This document shows, piece after piece, positions 15,843 through 24,970 of a stretch of DNA of 34,674 nucleotides. The first letter of the stretch is position 1; each line of letters opens with the position of its first letter. The position numbers were made by a program, and so were the translations under genes. Source of the DNA: JAJTFW01 sp964534995 (GTDB lineage: Bacteria; Bacteroidota; Bacteroidia; AKYH767-A; OLB10); contig CAZHSC010000035.1 of assembly GCA_964534995.1 (NCBI GenBank), forward strand, positions 1-34,674, read 5' to 3'. A model generated the notes under the pieces. The model was not told the DNA's origin, ran no database searches, and was given only the letters and a program-made list of their open reading frames with translations.

Positions 15843-16592
15843 TTACCGGAGCTTCATGGCATAGTGCTCGGCTTTTTCAAGGTCGCCGGGAGTGTCAACA
15901 GCGATGGTTTCGTAATCGGTGCGACGGGTACGGATGCGGAATCCGGATTCCAGCCAGCGTAGTTGTTCAAGGGATTCGGCGCTTTCAAGCGAACTCTGCG
16001 AAAGCCGGGTCAGGAGGGGCAGGACCTCCGAAGTGTAACCGTAAATGCCAATGTGTTTGAGGTAGGGGTGATGTACGTGCCATTCCTCCTGCGCTATCCC
16101 TTTAAGATGGGGGATCACCTGCCTTGAAAAGTACAAAGCATCACCCTGCAGGCTCACCACGACTTTAGGGATGTTGCTGTTAAACAATTCGTCATGGCTG
16201 TGTATATTTTTCACCAGGGTGGCAATCTGGGTACCCTCGTCTTTCAATGCTTCCGCCACCAGGTCGATCTGCCCCGGATGAATAAAGGGCTCGTCTCCCT
16301 GTATATTGATCACCGCGTCAAAAGGCTCGCCGCAACACTGTAATACTTCGGCGCAGCGGTCAGTACCCGAAGGGTGGTCCGGCCGGGTCATGCATACTTC
16401 TCCTTTAAATAAGCTAACGGCATCGGCGATACGTTCATCATCGGTGGCTACGATCACCCTGTGCAGCGATCCGGCCAGCAGCGCCCTTTCATACACTCTG
16501 TGAATCATGCTTTTCCCCGCTATGAGCGCAAGCGGTTTCCCCGGGTAACGGGAGGAACCATAGCGGGCAGGTATGACACCGAGAATACGCAT
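15843..16592 (-). CDS. kdsB: 3-deoxy-manno-octulosonate cytidylyltransferase (CMP-KDO synthetase)
   Basis: 249 residues, the usual KdsB length. The nucleotide-binding N-terminus is IPARYGSSRYPGKPLALIAGK, followed by VIVATDDERIADAV, the TRPDHPSGTDRCAEV motif and the catalytic-site NIQGDEPFI; HIGIYGYTSEVL and a C-terminal RWLESGFRIRT complete the family pattern. It couples CTP to KDO for transfer to lipid A. The start is three bases after the stop of the upstream T9SS cargo gene, so the two are translated from one message, an odd partnership of an LPS sugar enzyme with a surface protein. Confidence 0.97.
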   Translation of the reverse strand: MRILGVIPARYGSSRYPGKPLALIAGKSMIHRVYERALLAGSLHRVIVATDDERIADAVSLFKGEVCMTRPDHPSGTDRCAEVLQCCGEPFDAVINIQGDEPFIHPGQIDLVAEALKDEGTQIATLVKNIHSHDELFNSNIPKVVVSLQGDALYFSRQVIPHLKGIAQEEWHVHHPYLKHIGIYGYTSEVLPLLTRLSQSSLESAESLEQLRWLESGFRIRTRRTDYETIAVDTPGDLEKAEHYAMKLR

Positions 16593-16595
16593 GTC

Positions 16596-19214
16596 CTATT
16601 TGCTGAGCGTGCCCCGGTTAAGGTGGATAAAGCCTTTCAGGATCCGCGGTTCAACGGTGCCGGATAGCCGGATTTCATTGACAACACAAACGTAATAATA
16701 TACCCCTTCCGGCGACTCTTCCCCGTCGTTGTTTCTTTTACCGTTCCAGTTGATACCGGGATCGGTAGTTTTAAACACCACATCTCCCCAGCGGTTAAAA
16801 ATGGTCATGTCCACATCCCTCACATCGCGGTACGGAAGCAGGGGATGATAAATGTCGTTGATGAAATTTCCGTCGGGAGTAAAAATATTGGGCAATACAT
16901 ATTCCGGGCAGCTTTCTGTGCATACGGTATTGCCGGCTGCGCTCACATTGCCGTTTGAATCGCTGGCGGTAATGTAGTAACAGCCTGCAATACTTCCCTC
17001 GCCGTTGTAAATGTAAGTGTTGTTACCCGCGGGAACTACCGCCAGTAAAACGGGGGAGTTGCCTCCGGCGGGGATGTAGTATATCTGAAAACTGAGTATG
17101 TCATTAACGCAGTTGGTATCGGTTTGCCATTGCAGGGTGTCCTGTAAGGCAGGGCAGTTGGGCCCGTTGGCAAGTAAGGGTGGACAGGGCGGTTCATTAT
17201 CAATGGGCGTGCTGCAGAAGATTTCAGATTTGTTGATGATCGGGTCCACAAGGCCGGTGTCCTGATAGGCTCCTGAGCTTTTTACGTAATAGCAGTAATT
17301 CTGCCCGTTGTTGAGGGAGTCGTCCACATAAGTCAGTCCGGTGCTCACGCCTATGGAATCATAAACGCCGGGCAGGTTTTCACGGTAAATGACGTAGTGG
17401 GTGTTGGTCCAGGGAACATTGACATTCCAGCTGAGCAGGTTCTTTTCATCACCCGGAGCAATGGTTAGGTACACGCTATAGGCCACCTGGCTGTAGCCTG
17501 CAGAGAAGGTGTTGCCGGGGGTTTCATTGAAGAACTCAACCCTGTAACGGTATTGGATAGTAGAAGTATTCAGTCCGTTGTCAGGGTAGGTGGTGTCGTT
17601 GAGGTTGGTAAAAGAGGCGATGGCGGCAAAATTTCCGCCCGCGGTTGCGCGTTGCAGTTCGTAGCGGTAGGGTCCCGGCATCTGCACAGGGTCAATGTCA
17701 ACGGGCTTGCTCCAGGCCACGTAGATCTGACCGTTACCTGCATCGGTAATGTTCACGTCGGCATTGGTGATCACGGGCATGTCGCGGTTCAGGCGGTTGC
17801 AGAATTCAACGGAGGCGTAACTTTCGGCTCCGTCGGGATAAAAGGCGGTCACCATATAGCAGTATTGAACGGCGATGGCCAGGCCGCTGCCGTTGTTGTT
17901 GTCGGTGTAAGTGGTAGTTGACAGTCCGTTAACAGTGGCGATGCGGGTGTATCCGGTATAGGCGGGCACACCCGTTTCGCAGTAGGAGGGCATAAAACCG
18001 TAGGAGCCGATACGCCGGTAAATATGATAGCCCACAGCTTCCGTGCAGGCACTCTGGTCCCAGTTCAGGATGATGCTGTTGCCCAGCGGTGTTGAACCCG
18101 GGTTTTTGGGTGAGGGGCCAACCACCGTTATAAATACCGACTCCAGGTCGGCCAGCTGGATCTGTGCATTGTTGTCTTCAGCTTTGAAAACGACAGTGTA
18201 AGGCGCTTTTCGTACATGCGCACAGCTAGTATTCCAGTTGAAATCACCTGTGGCACTTCCGGTATCCGCCGAAGTGGTAAAGGTGGCAGGGCTGAGGGCA
18301 ACTTCAAAGGGTCCTCCTTTGGCGCTCAGCGTTACAATTTCAGATGAATTAGGGTCGGTGGCGGTAACGGTAAAGGCAAGTGTATTGCCGGCCTCAATGC
18401 AGGTGTCGATGATGGATGAATATACCGGCGGGTCATTTATCGGCGGATAAATGGTGATCTGCATATCTCGGGTGACATAGCCGATGTTCAGCAATCCGAT
18501 GCCGGGGATGTTCCTCCACTCCCTGATGATCATGGCCACATTGAATTCCCCCTGTTGCATGGGGCTGTCCCATATTAAATCACCCGTTACGGCATCGAGT
18601 GTGAAGGAAGTGCTGGCGGGAGGATAGAAGAAGGTAGGTATCGGGGCGCCGCCAAATCCCTTGCAGGGTACCAGCTCGTAGGAGAGGCTGTCACCATCCG
18701 GGTCATAGGCGTTGGGGTTATGAATGAACAGGCGGTTTACGGCGCCGTCATCAATGGGCGGCTGTAGCAACTGCGGGGAAGAGTTGCTGAGAAAGGCCGG
18801 TGAAATAATCAGCTGCGTCTGTACGTAAAAAGGGATGTTAACAGAGCCGGGGATATTGATCACATTGGCATTCCTGTTTTCATCCAGGAAGTACATCACA
18901 TAAGTTCCCGTACCGGGGTAAACATGCGTGTCGTAATAGGTGTTGCGCTGGATGTCGGGGCCTACGTTGAATTCAATACTTGATCTGGGAATGGTGTCGC
19001 GCGATCCGTCGCCCCACCAGAATTCCAGTTCGGGCCGGTCGGCGGGACTCGATGTTTTGGTATAGGTTACAATTTTTACGCTATAGGTATAAGTGCTCAG
19101 TTTTACGTAGGTAATTTCTCCGGCGCGGTTATGGGTAGCAAGGGTAATTTGAGGCAGCAACAGGAGCGGGAAAAGCAGCCATAGCAGAAAGCCTTTAATA
19201 CTGTTGTTTATCAT
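16596..19214 (-). CDS. Large T9SS type B cargo protein (gliding motility-associated C-terminal domain)
   Basis: 872 residues with a signal peptide (IKGFLLWLLFPLLLLPQITLA). The N-terminal third has cadherin/PKD-like repeats (for example DPDGDSLSYELVP followed by FTLDAVTGDLIWDSP). The middle carries several fibronectin type III-like modules rich in cysteine and YCYYV/YCYMV strands. The last 90 or so residues are the CHU_C / type B sorting domain (LPNIFTPDGNFINDIYHPL ... MTIFNRWGDVVFKT ... GVYYYVC). Such proteins are exported by T9SS and retained or released at the surface; roles include adhesion and gliding. It lies 33 bases after mqnC and 3 bases before kdsB. Confidence 0.92.
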   Translation of the reverse strand: MINNSIKGFLLWLLFPLLLLPQITLATHNRAGEITYVKLSTYTYSVKIVTYTKTSSPADRPELEFWWGDGSRDTIPRSSIEFNVGPDIQRNTYYDTHVYPGTGTYVMYFLDENRNANVINIPGSVNIPFYVQTQLIISPAFLSNSSPQLLQPPIDDGAVNRLFIHNPNAYDPDGDSLSYELVPCKGFGGAPIPTFFYPPASTSFTLDAVTGDLIWDSPMQQGEFNVAMIIREWRNIPGIGLLNIGYVTRDMQITIYPPINDPPVYSSIIDTCIEAGNTLAFTVTATDPNSSEIVTLSAKGGPFEVALSPATFTTSADTGSATGDFNWNTSCAHVRKAPYTVVFKAEDNNAQIQLADLESVFITVVGPSPKNPGSTPLGNSIILNWDQSACTEAVGYHIYRRIGSYGFMPSYCETGVPAYTGYTRIATVNGLSTTTYTDNNNGSGLAIAVQYCYMVTAFYPDGAESYASVEFCNRLNRDMPVITNADVNITDAGNGQIYVAWSKPVDIDPVQMPGPYRYELQRATAGGNFAAIASFTNLNDTTYPDNGLNTSTIQYRYRVEFFNETPGNTFSAGYSQVAYSVYLTIAPGDEKNLLSWNVNVPWTNTHYVIYRENLPGVYDSIGVSTGLTYVDDSLNNGQNYCYYVKSSGAYQDTGLVDPIINKSEIFCSTPIDNEPPCPPLLANGPNCPALQDTLQWQTDTNCVNDILSFQIYYIPAGGNSPVLLAVVPAGNNTYIYNGEGSIAGCYYITASDSNGNVSAAGNTVCTESCPEYVLPNIFTPDGNFINDIYHPLLPYRDVRDVDMTIFNRWGDVVFKTTDPGINWNGKRNNDGEESPEGVYYYVCVVNEIRLSGTVEPRILKGFIHLNRGTLSK

Positions 19215-19247
19215 AGGTGGTGTTTGGCGTTTAAAATCCGGGTGGGT

Positions 19248-20372
19248 TCAGTAATTGATTAATTGTTGCTCTATCATTTCCGGCAATTCCCTGTATTCAT
19301 ATTGCTGGTTTCGTAATACCGCTTCAAATCCGGCTTCACGAATGGCCTCCTGTATTCCCTGGCTGGTAAAGCGATGCGGAGCGCCGGCGGCCGACACCAC
19401 ATTTTCTTCAATCATGATGGATCCAAAATCATTGGCGCCTGCGTGGAGGCACACTTGCGCAATGGATTTACCCACGGTGAGCCAGGAAGCCTGTATATTC
19501 GTTATGTTGGGCAGCATGACCCTGCAGATGGCGATCATGCGAATGTATTCATCGCCGCTCACGGAGTTGCGGATCCCCTTCACCCGGCGCAGCAGGGTGC
19601 CTTCATCCTGGAAAGGCCAGGGAATAAAGGCGATAAATCCTTTGGAGCTTGCCGGCTTTTCAGCCTGTACCTCCCGCAGCCAAACCAAATGCTCAAATCT
19701 TTCCTCCAGCGTTTCTATGTGTCCGAACATCATGGTGGCAGAAGTGGTGATATCCAGCTGATGGGCCGCGCGCATCACATCGAGCCATTCCTTACCACTG
19801 CATTTTCCTTTTGATATCTTACGACGCACCCTGTCATTCAGGATTTCCGCACCGGCGCCCGGGAGGGAGTCCAGTCCGGCATCCTTCAGAACGGTCAGTA
19901 CTTCTGTATGGCTTTTATTTTCAAGTTTCGCGATGTGGGCGATCTCGGGAGGGCCGAGCGCATGTAATTTCAGCGCCGGGAAATGTGATTTCAACTGGCG
20001 GAAAAGATCCGCATAGTATTTCAGGCCCAAATCGGGATGATGTCCTCCCTGTAATAATAACTGCTCGCCCCCGTAACGAAAGGTCTCTTCAATTTTGGTC
20101 CTGTATTGCTCCATGCTCGTGACATAGGACTCGGCATGACCGGGTATGCGGTAGAAATTGCAGAACTTGCAGTTGGCAATGCATACATTGGTGGTGTTTA
20201 CATTGCGGTCGATGATCCAGGTTACTTTTTGGTCAGGCTTGTGAATTTTCCGCAGTTCATTTCCCAGGTACATCAACTCCGAGGTGGGCAATGTCTCAAA
20301 AAGAAATTGACCCTCTTTGGCAGTGAGGAACTCCAGGCGCAGCGCTTTTTGTATTAGATTTTCGCAGTTCAT
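19248..20372 (-). CDS. mqnC: Cyclic dehypoxanthinyl futalosine synthase MqnC (radical SAM)
   Basis: 374 residues. The radical SAM cluster motif CxxxCxxC is Cys64, Cys68 and Cys71 in TTNVCIANCKFCNFYR. Diagnostic MqnC stretches follow: QLLLQGGHHPDLGL, LHALGPPEIAHIAKLE, DSLPGAGAEILNDRVRR, FIPWPFQDEGT and GANDFGSIMIEENVVSAAG. It closes the ring of dehypoxanthine futalosine on the futalosine route to menaquinone, so this organism probably uses that route instead of the Men pathway. MqnE and other radical SAM mqn enzymes lack this combination of motifs. The gene leads the minus-strand run cargo-kdsB and diverges from the aminopeptidase gene. Confidence 0.94.
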   Translation of the reverse strand: MNCENLIQKALRLEFLTAKEGQFLFETLPTSELMYLGNELRKIHKPDQKVTWIIDRNVNTTNVCIANCKFCNFYRIPGHAESYVTSMEQYRTKIEETFRYGGEQLLLQGGHHPDLGLKYYADLFRQLKSHFPALKLHALGPPEIAHIAKLENKSHTEVLTVLKDAGLDSLPGAGAEILNDRVRRKISKGKCSGKEWLDVMRAAHQLDITTSATMMFGHIETLEERFEHLVWLREVQAEKPASSKGFIAFIPWPFQDEGTLLRRVKGIRNSVSGDEYIRMIAICRVMLPNITNIQASWLTVGKSIAQVCLHAGANDFGSIMIEENVVSAAGAPHRFTSQGIQEAIREAGFEAVLRNQQYEYRELPEMIEQQLINY

Positions 20373-20441
20373 TGTAGGTTGGAAGGCTGCCTTGAATAAC
20401 CATTGTTCCGCCGAAAAGTTATGAGCATTTCGGTCCGGACG

Positions 20442-20472
20442 TTGATGATGAGAAAGGCTTTCTGTAATTTCA
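20442..20472 (+). promoter_or_regulatory. Candidate promoter of the M17 aminopeptidase gene
   Basis: TTG (20442-20444), 20 bases, then TAATTTCA (20465-20472). The -7 box departs from TAnnTTTG at its last two positions. It falls 23 bases before the ATG at 20496 and downstream of the more distal in-frame ATGs, which argues for the shorter protein. Confidence 0.35.
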
Positions 20473-20495
20473 TCCGCTCAAATTTACGCAACTCT

Positions 20496-21935
20496 ATGCA
20501 GATCACACTTAAGCGTTCGTCATCATCCCGTAAAGATGGCCATCTCATCGTTCTTTTTAATGGTAACCATGATTTTTCCGAAAAATTGTTCTCTAAGGCG
20601 GAGCAAAATTTCATCCGGCAGGAATTAAAGGCGGAGAAAAAGTTTATTGCCGTAAATCAATACAGCAGAATGATTTACCTTCAGAAGATGGAGGGGGGCG
20701 ATAAAGCCCTGTATCAGCAGCTGGAGCAGGCGAGAAAGACAGGGGCTTCCTTTTTTCAGAGATGCCAAAATTCTAAACATGAAACAGTTACCTTGTCCAG
20801 TTCGATGGATGCCGGCCTGGCCCTCGCTTTCGCGGAAGGCTTTTGTCTTGCAGGATATCAGTTTCTGAAGTACAGGAGTAGCAGGAAAAAAGAAGAACAT
20901 GGTGTGAAAAACCTGGTGCTGGATGTTAAAGGCTTGTCGGAAAGGGAAATACAAAGGCAAAATATCATTGTTGAAGCGGTGTGCAAAGCCCGTGACCTGG
21001 TCAATGAACCTCAGTCGTTCCTGACCGCCACCGAGTTAGGGCGTCAGTTTGTTCAAATGGGCAAACAAGCCGGATTTAAAGTCAGTGTTTTCAATAAAGC
21101 CAGGATCAAAGCCCTGAAAATGGGGGGACTGTTGGCCGTAAATCTCGGCAGTCTGCAAGCGCCCACTTTTACGGTCATGGAATGGAAACCGAAAAACGCG
21201 GTGAATAAGAAGCCATATGTGCTGGTAGGTAAAGGTGTGGTATATGATACCGGAGGCATGAGCCTTAAGCCCACTCCCAACTCCATGGACTATATGAAAT
21301 GTGATATGAGCGGTGGTGCAACCGTAGGCGCTACCTTATATGCATTGGCAAAAGCGAAAGTACCTGTACATGTTATTGGCCTGGTGCCTGCCACCGATAA
21401 CCGTCCGGATGGCAACGCCTATGTTCCGGGGGATGTCATCACCATGATGAGCGGTAAAACAGTAGAAGTGCTGAATACAGACGCGGAAGGGCGCTTGATC
21501 CTTGGCGACGCCCTGCATTATGCCAAACGCTTTCAACCCTTGCAGGTACTCGAATTTTCGACCCTCACCGGTGCCGCCGCCGCTGCCATCGGCCCACAGG
21601 GCATCGTGTGTATGGGTGATGTGGATGAAAGTACGAGGAGGGCCTTGCATGATGCCGGCAACCGGGTATATGAGCGCCTGGCTGAATTTCCTTTCTGGGA
21701 AGAGTATGATGAACTGATAAAATCAGATATAGCCGACATTAAAAACGTAGGAGGACCCAACGCCGGAGCGATTACGGCAGGCAGGTTCCTGAAGCAGTTT
21801 GTGGATTATCCTTTTATGCATTTTGATATCGCGGCTCCGGCATTCAGTAAGTCTAACGACTCCTACAGGGGTAAAAATGGCACCGGCACGGGGGTGAGGC
21901 TGATGATGGAGTATTTCAGCAGCATTGCAGGATAG
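20496..21935 (+). CDS. Leucyl aminopeptidase family (M17) metallopeptidase
   Basis: 479 residues from the ATG at 20496, where MQITLKRSSSSRKDGHLIVL resembles the usual N-terminal domain; an in-frame ATG at 20403 would add 31 residues without family likeness and would lie upstream of the candidate promoter. The catalytic domain shows GKGVVYDTGGMSLKP, the metal-site CDMSGGA stretch and the M17 signature NTDAEGRLILGDAL (NTDAEGR at 327-333). Members are two-metal hexameric cytosolic aminopeptidases removing N-terminal residues during peptide turnover. The N-terminal domain is divergent, so I do not assign pepA itself. It is the first of a plus-strand run to pdxA and pgk, though with over 100 bases to pdxA. 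Confidence 0.92.
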   Translation: MQITLKRSSSSRKDGHLIVLFNGNHDFSEKLFSKAEQNFIRQELKAEKKFIAVNQYSRMIYLQKMEGGDKALYQQLEQARKTGASFFQRCQNSKHETVTLSSSMDAGLALAFAEGFCLAGYQFLKYRSSRKKEEHGVKNLVLDVKGLSEREIQRQNIIVEAVCKARDLVNEPQSFLTATELGRQFVQMGKQAGFKVSVFNKARIKALKMGGLLAVNLGSLQAPTFTVMEWKPKNAVNKKPYVLVGKGVVYDTGGMSLKPTPNSMDYMKCDMSGGATVGATLYALAKAKVPVHVIGLVPATDNRPDGNAYVPGDVITMMSGKTVEVLNTDAEGRLILGDALHYAKRFQPLQVLEFSTLTGAAAAAIGPQGIVCMGDVDESTRRALHDAGNRVYERLAEFPFWEEYDELIKSDIADIKNVGGPNAGAITAGRFLKQFVDYPFMHFDIAAPAFSKSNDSYRGKNGTGTGVRLMMEYFSSIAG

Positions 21936-22047
21936 GCGGTGCCTTGCGGCAGGCCCTTCAGTCATGGTATTGCTTACGCTGCCGGTGGATTGAACGGGAT
22001 GCCGGAAATAGTTGTAAAAATTTAAATCTTTATCATTCATACAGCAT

Positions 22048-23109
22048 ATGAGTACAGAGCAGGAAGGCAGGATTAAGATCGGTATATCGATAGGGGATGT
22101 GAGCGGTGTTGGGCCGGAAGTGATTATCAAAGCGCTTTCAGATAACCGTATGATGCAGGTGTGTACCCCCGTTATTTACGGAAGCAGCAAAGTGATATCA
22201 TTGCACCGCAAGACGCTCAACCTGCAGGAGTTCAATTACAATACCATTAAGAGCATCCATGATATCATTCCCCGTAAGGTAAACCTGATCAACTGCTGGG
22301 AGGAGGATATTAAAATTGAGATCGGTACGGCTTCTACGTTAACCGGCCCCTACGCGTTAAAAGCATTGCAGGCCGCGGTGAGTGACCTGCAAGGGGGACA
22401 CATAGACGCCCTGGTTACAGCGCCCATTGATAAACACAGCATTGCCCCTGAAGGCGGATTTACCGGTCATACGGAATTTCTGGCCAAAGCATGTAACACT
22501 TCCGATTACCTGATGTTTCTCGTGTCGGGTTCCCTGAAAGTGGCGCTGGTAACCGGACATGTTCCGGTTTCGAAAGTCGCTTCTCTCATCAACAGGGAGA
22601 ACATTTTAAAGAAACTGCAGCTGATGGTGAATTCTCTCAAACGCGATTTCGGAATACGAAAACCGCGCATTGCGGTACTCGGCCTCAACCCGCATGCAGG
22701 CGATAAGGGTGTTATCGGGAATGAAGATAAAGATATCATCACGGCGGCAGTAAAAGAAGCCTATGCCGGCGGCGTAATGGCCTTTGGTCCTTATCCCGCG
22801 GATGGATTCTTCGGCTCAGGCCAGTATACCAAGTTCGACGCGGTACTCGCCATGTACCATGACCAGGGTCTTATTCCTTTTAAAACGCTGGCTTTTGAAA
22901 ATGGCGTGAATTTCACAGCCGGATTACCGGTAGTAAGGACTTCTCCCGATCATGGTACCGCCTACGATATTGCCGGGAAAGGAGTGGCCAGCGAGTCATC
23001 GATCCGTGAAGCCATTTACCTGGCGGTGGATATTTTCCGCAACAGGGCTGAATATGATGAGATCACCGCGAACCCGCTGGCATTCTCCAAACTTTCCGGT
23101 GAACGCTGA
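22048..23109 (+). CDS. pdxA: 4-hydroxythreonine-4-phosphate dehydrogenase PdxA
   Basis: 353 residues. The N-terminus IGISIGDVSGVGPEVIIKAL is the family start. The substrate and metal residues align with those of E. coli PdxA: His141-Thr142 (FTGHTEFLA), and metal-ligand His171, His216 (LNPHAGDKG) and His271 (AMYHDQGLIPFK). The C-terminal GLPVVRTSPDHGTAYDIAGKG is also diagnostic. The enzyme oxidises 4-phosphohydroxy-L-threonine in the DXP-dependent route to pyridoxal phosphate. No other pdx gene is near. It is followed by pgk after 63 bases, with a candidate pgk promoter between. Confidence 0.96.
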   Translation: MSTEQEGRIKIGISIGDVSGVGPEVIIKALSDNRMMQVCTPVIYGSSKVISLHRKTLNLQEFNYNTIKSIHDIIPRKVNLINCWEEDIKIEIGTASTLTGPYALKALQAAVSDLQGGHIDALVTAPIDKHSIAPEGGFTGHTEFLAKACNTSDYLMFLVSGSLKVALVTGHVPVSKVASLINRENILKKLQLMVNSLKRDFGIRKPRIAVLGLNPHAGDKGVIGNEDKDIITAAVKEAYAGGVMAFGPYPADGFFGSGQYTKFDAVLAMYHDQGLIPFKTLAFENGVNFTAGLPVVRTSPDHGTAYDIAGKGVASESSIREAIYLAVDIFRNRAEYDEITANPLAFSKLSGER

Positions 23110-23130
23110 GCATCGCGGTAAGCTCCGGAT

Positions 23131-23157
23131 TCAATTGCCCTCGAATTGATATTTTTG
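23131..23157 (+). promoter_or_regulatory. -7-like box and small inverted repeat before pgk
   Basis: TATTTTTG (23150-23157) fits TAnnTTTG exactly and is 15 bases before the pgk ATG. Just upstream TCAATT (23131-23136) and AATTGA (23144-23149) form a 6-base inverted repeat that, with the following T run, could also act as a weak pdxA terminator. No TTTG is at the usual -33 distance. Confidence 0.35.
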
Positions 23158-23172
23158 CAAAAAAATTAAGTC

Positions 23173-24381
23173 ATGCAAATAAAGACCATCGACCATTATA
23201 ATTTTTCAGGGAAGAAAGCGCTCGTACGTGTGGATTTTAATGTACCGCTCAACAGCGATTTCCGGGTTACGGATCCCACCCGTATCCGGGCTGCCATTCC
23301 TACTATTCAAAAAATCCTGTCGGATGGCGGCAGCGTCATTCTGATGTCGCACCTCGGTAGGCCCAAGGAGGGCCCTGTGGATAAGTACTCCCTGCGGCAT
23401 ACGCTATCAACACTCGAAAATTTACTGGGCAGGAAGGTGAAATTCGCCGGCGACTGCATTGGCCCGGATGCGGCGCAGCTTGCCGGTGCACTGAATCCCG
23501 GTGAAGTGCTGCTGCTCGAAAACCTCCGTTTCTATAAGGAAGAGGAAAAAGGAAATGTGGATTTTGCGGGTAAGCTGGCCGCTTACGGCGATGTATATGT
23601 GAACGATGCTTTCGGTACCGCTCACCGTGCTCATGCAAGCACCGCGGTAATCGCAGGTTTTTTCAAAGGCAACAGCCTGTTCGGTTATGTGATGGCTGGC
23701 GAACTTGAAAACGCGGAGCGCGTCCTCAGCAAAGCGGAGAAGCCCTTTACCGCCATCATGGGCGGCGCCAAGGTGAGCGATAAGATACTCATCATCGAAC
23801 AACTGATGAAAAAAGTAGATCACCTCATTATCGGGGGGGGCATGGCCTATACCTTCGTCAAAGCCCAGGGCGGTGAAATCGGAAATTCCCTGTGTGAAAG
23901 CGATAAGCTGGACCTCGCGCTGGAAATACTCAGGAAAGCGGAAGCAAGCGGTGTGAAAATCCACCTGCCTGTTGATTCTGTTAACGGTGATAAGTTTGAC
24001 AAGGACGCGGCAACTAACCTTACGGATATCCGAAATATCCCTTCGGGATGGATGGGTCTCGATATCGGTCCTGTATCCGCCGCAAAATTCGCTGAAGTGA
24101 TCAAAGACAGCAAAACGCTGCTGTGGAATGGCCCGATGGGGGTTTTTGAAATGCCTAAGTTTGAATCCGGCACCAAAACGGTGGCCGAAGCGATTGTATC
24201 GGCAACGGAAAAAGGCGCCTTCTCGCTGATCGGCGGCGGGGATTCGGCAGCAGCCATTAATCAGTTCGGACTGGCCGATAAAGTCTCTTATGTGTCTACC
24301 GGAGGCGGTGCGCTGCTGGAATATATCGAAGGCAAAGAACTGCCGGGCGTGAAAATGGTGAATGAAGCCAACGAAGGTTAA
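23173..24381 (+). CDS. pgk: Phosphoglycerate kinase
   Basis: 402 residues, near the usual bacterial length. The N-domain substrate site shows ALVRVDFNVPL, the MSHLGRPK loop and NDAFGTAHRAHAS; the C-domain nucleotide site shows AIMGGAKVSDKI, LLWNGPMGVFE and the GGGDSAAAI loop followed by STGGGALLEYIEGKELPG. It interconverts 1,3-bisphosphoglycerate and 3-phosphoglycerate with ATP formation in glycolysis and gluconeogenesis. A full -7 box lies 15 bases upstream. The CvpA-like gene begins 23 bases after the stop, across a short AATTCAG direct repeat (24380-24398). Confidence 0.98.
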   Translation: MQIKTIDHYNFSGKKALVRVDFNVPLNSDFRVTDPTRIRAAIPTIQKILSDGGSVILMSHLGRPKEGPVDKYSLRHTLSTLENLLGRKVKFAGDCIGPDAAQLAGALNPGEVLLLENLRFYKEEEKGNVDFAGKLAAYGDVYVNDAFGTAHRAHASTAVIAGFFKGNSLFGYVMAGELENAERVLSKAEKPFTAIMGGAKVSDKILIIEQLMKKVDHLIIGGGMAYTFVKAQGGEIGNSLCESDKLDLALEILRKAEASGVKIHLPVDSVNGDKFDKDAATNLTDIRNIPSGWMGLDIGPVSAAKFAEVIKDSKTLLWNGPMGVFEMPKFESGTKTVAEAIVSATEKGAFSLIGGGDSAAAINQFGLADKVSYVSTGGGALLEYIEGKELPGVKMVNEANEG

Positions 24382-24404
24382 TTCAGAATTCAGAATTCCC
24401 CTCT

Positions 24405-24914
24405 ATGAACTATTTAGATTTCATCCTCGCCGTTCCACTTGTTTGGGGTGCTTATAAAGGATTTCAACGTGGAATTATTTTTGAAATCGCCATGCTCATT
24501 GGGGTGATCCTGGGCCTGTACCTGGCCTTTAAAGTTAGCAGCCTCTTTGAAGGTGCTGTCGGCAAAATAGTTGACGCGCAGGGAAACACGCTGCACATCG
24601 TCACTTTCTTTATCGTCTTTATAGCGGTGGTGCTCATCATGATTCTGCTTGCCAAATTTATGGAGGGGATTTTGAAAATCGGCAATCTCAATGCCTTTAA
24701 TAAAATTGCCGGTGCCTGTTTCGGCCTCCTGAAATTCGCGCTGGTGGTGAGTGTGGTGCTGTCAGTATTCAGGCCGGTTGATGTACAGCTCGGCCTGCTC
24801 ACCGCCAAAACAAAATCCGGTTCCTGGCTGTATCAGCCGGTGCTCTCCGTTTCGCAGTACCTCTTCCCGGCGCTGAAAGATGTGCAGCAGGAATTTTCAA
24901 AACATGTAAATTGA
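24405..24914 (+). CDS. CvpA family membrane protein
   Basis: 169 residues with four hydrophobic helices (near residues 5-20, 24-45, 62-85 and 102-122). The opening MNYLDFILAVPLVWGAYKGFQRGIIFEIA is typical of the CvpA/colicin V production family, including the 'D..l.....G...G..r' pattern and the later NAFNKIAGACFGLLKFALV. CvpA proteins are inner-membrane proteins linked to envelope homeostasis and colicin V export in E. coli; the molecular activity is unknown. Close spacing places it in the pgk transcript. Confidence 0.88.
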   Translation: MNYLDFILAVPLVWGAYKGFQRGIIFEIAMLIGVILGLYLAFKVSSLFEGAVGKIVDAQGNTLHIVTFFIVFIAVVLIMILLAKFMEGILKIGNLNAFNKIAGACFGLLKFALVVSVVLSVFRPVDVQLGLLTAKTKSGSWLYQPVLSVSQYLFPALKDVQQEFSKHVN

Positions 24915-24970
24915 TAGTGGACTGTCCCTAACAGGTATTCACCCCGCCCCTGAATGGTAATTATTGAAAT

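Noticed and set aside
24380..24398. Tandem AATTCAG direct repeat between pgk and the CvpA-like gene.
   Set aside because: Only about two and a half short units; no sign of function beyond a small slippage repeat.
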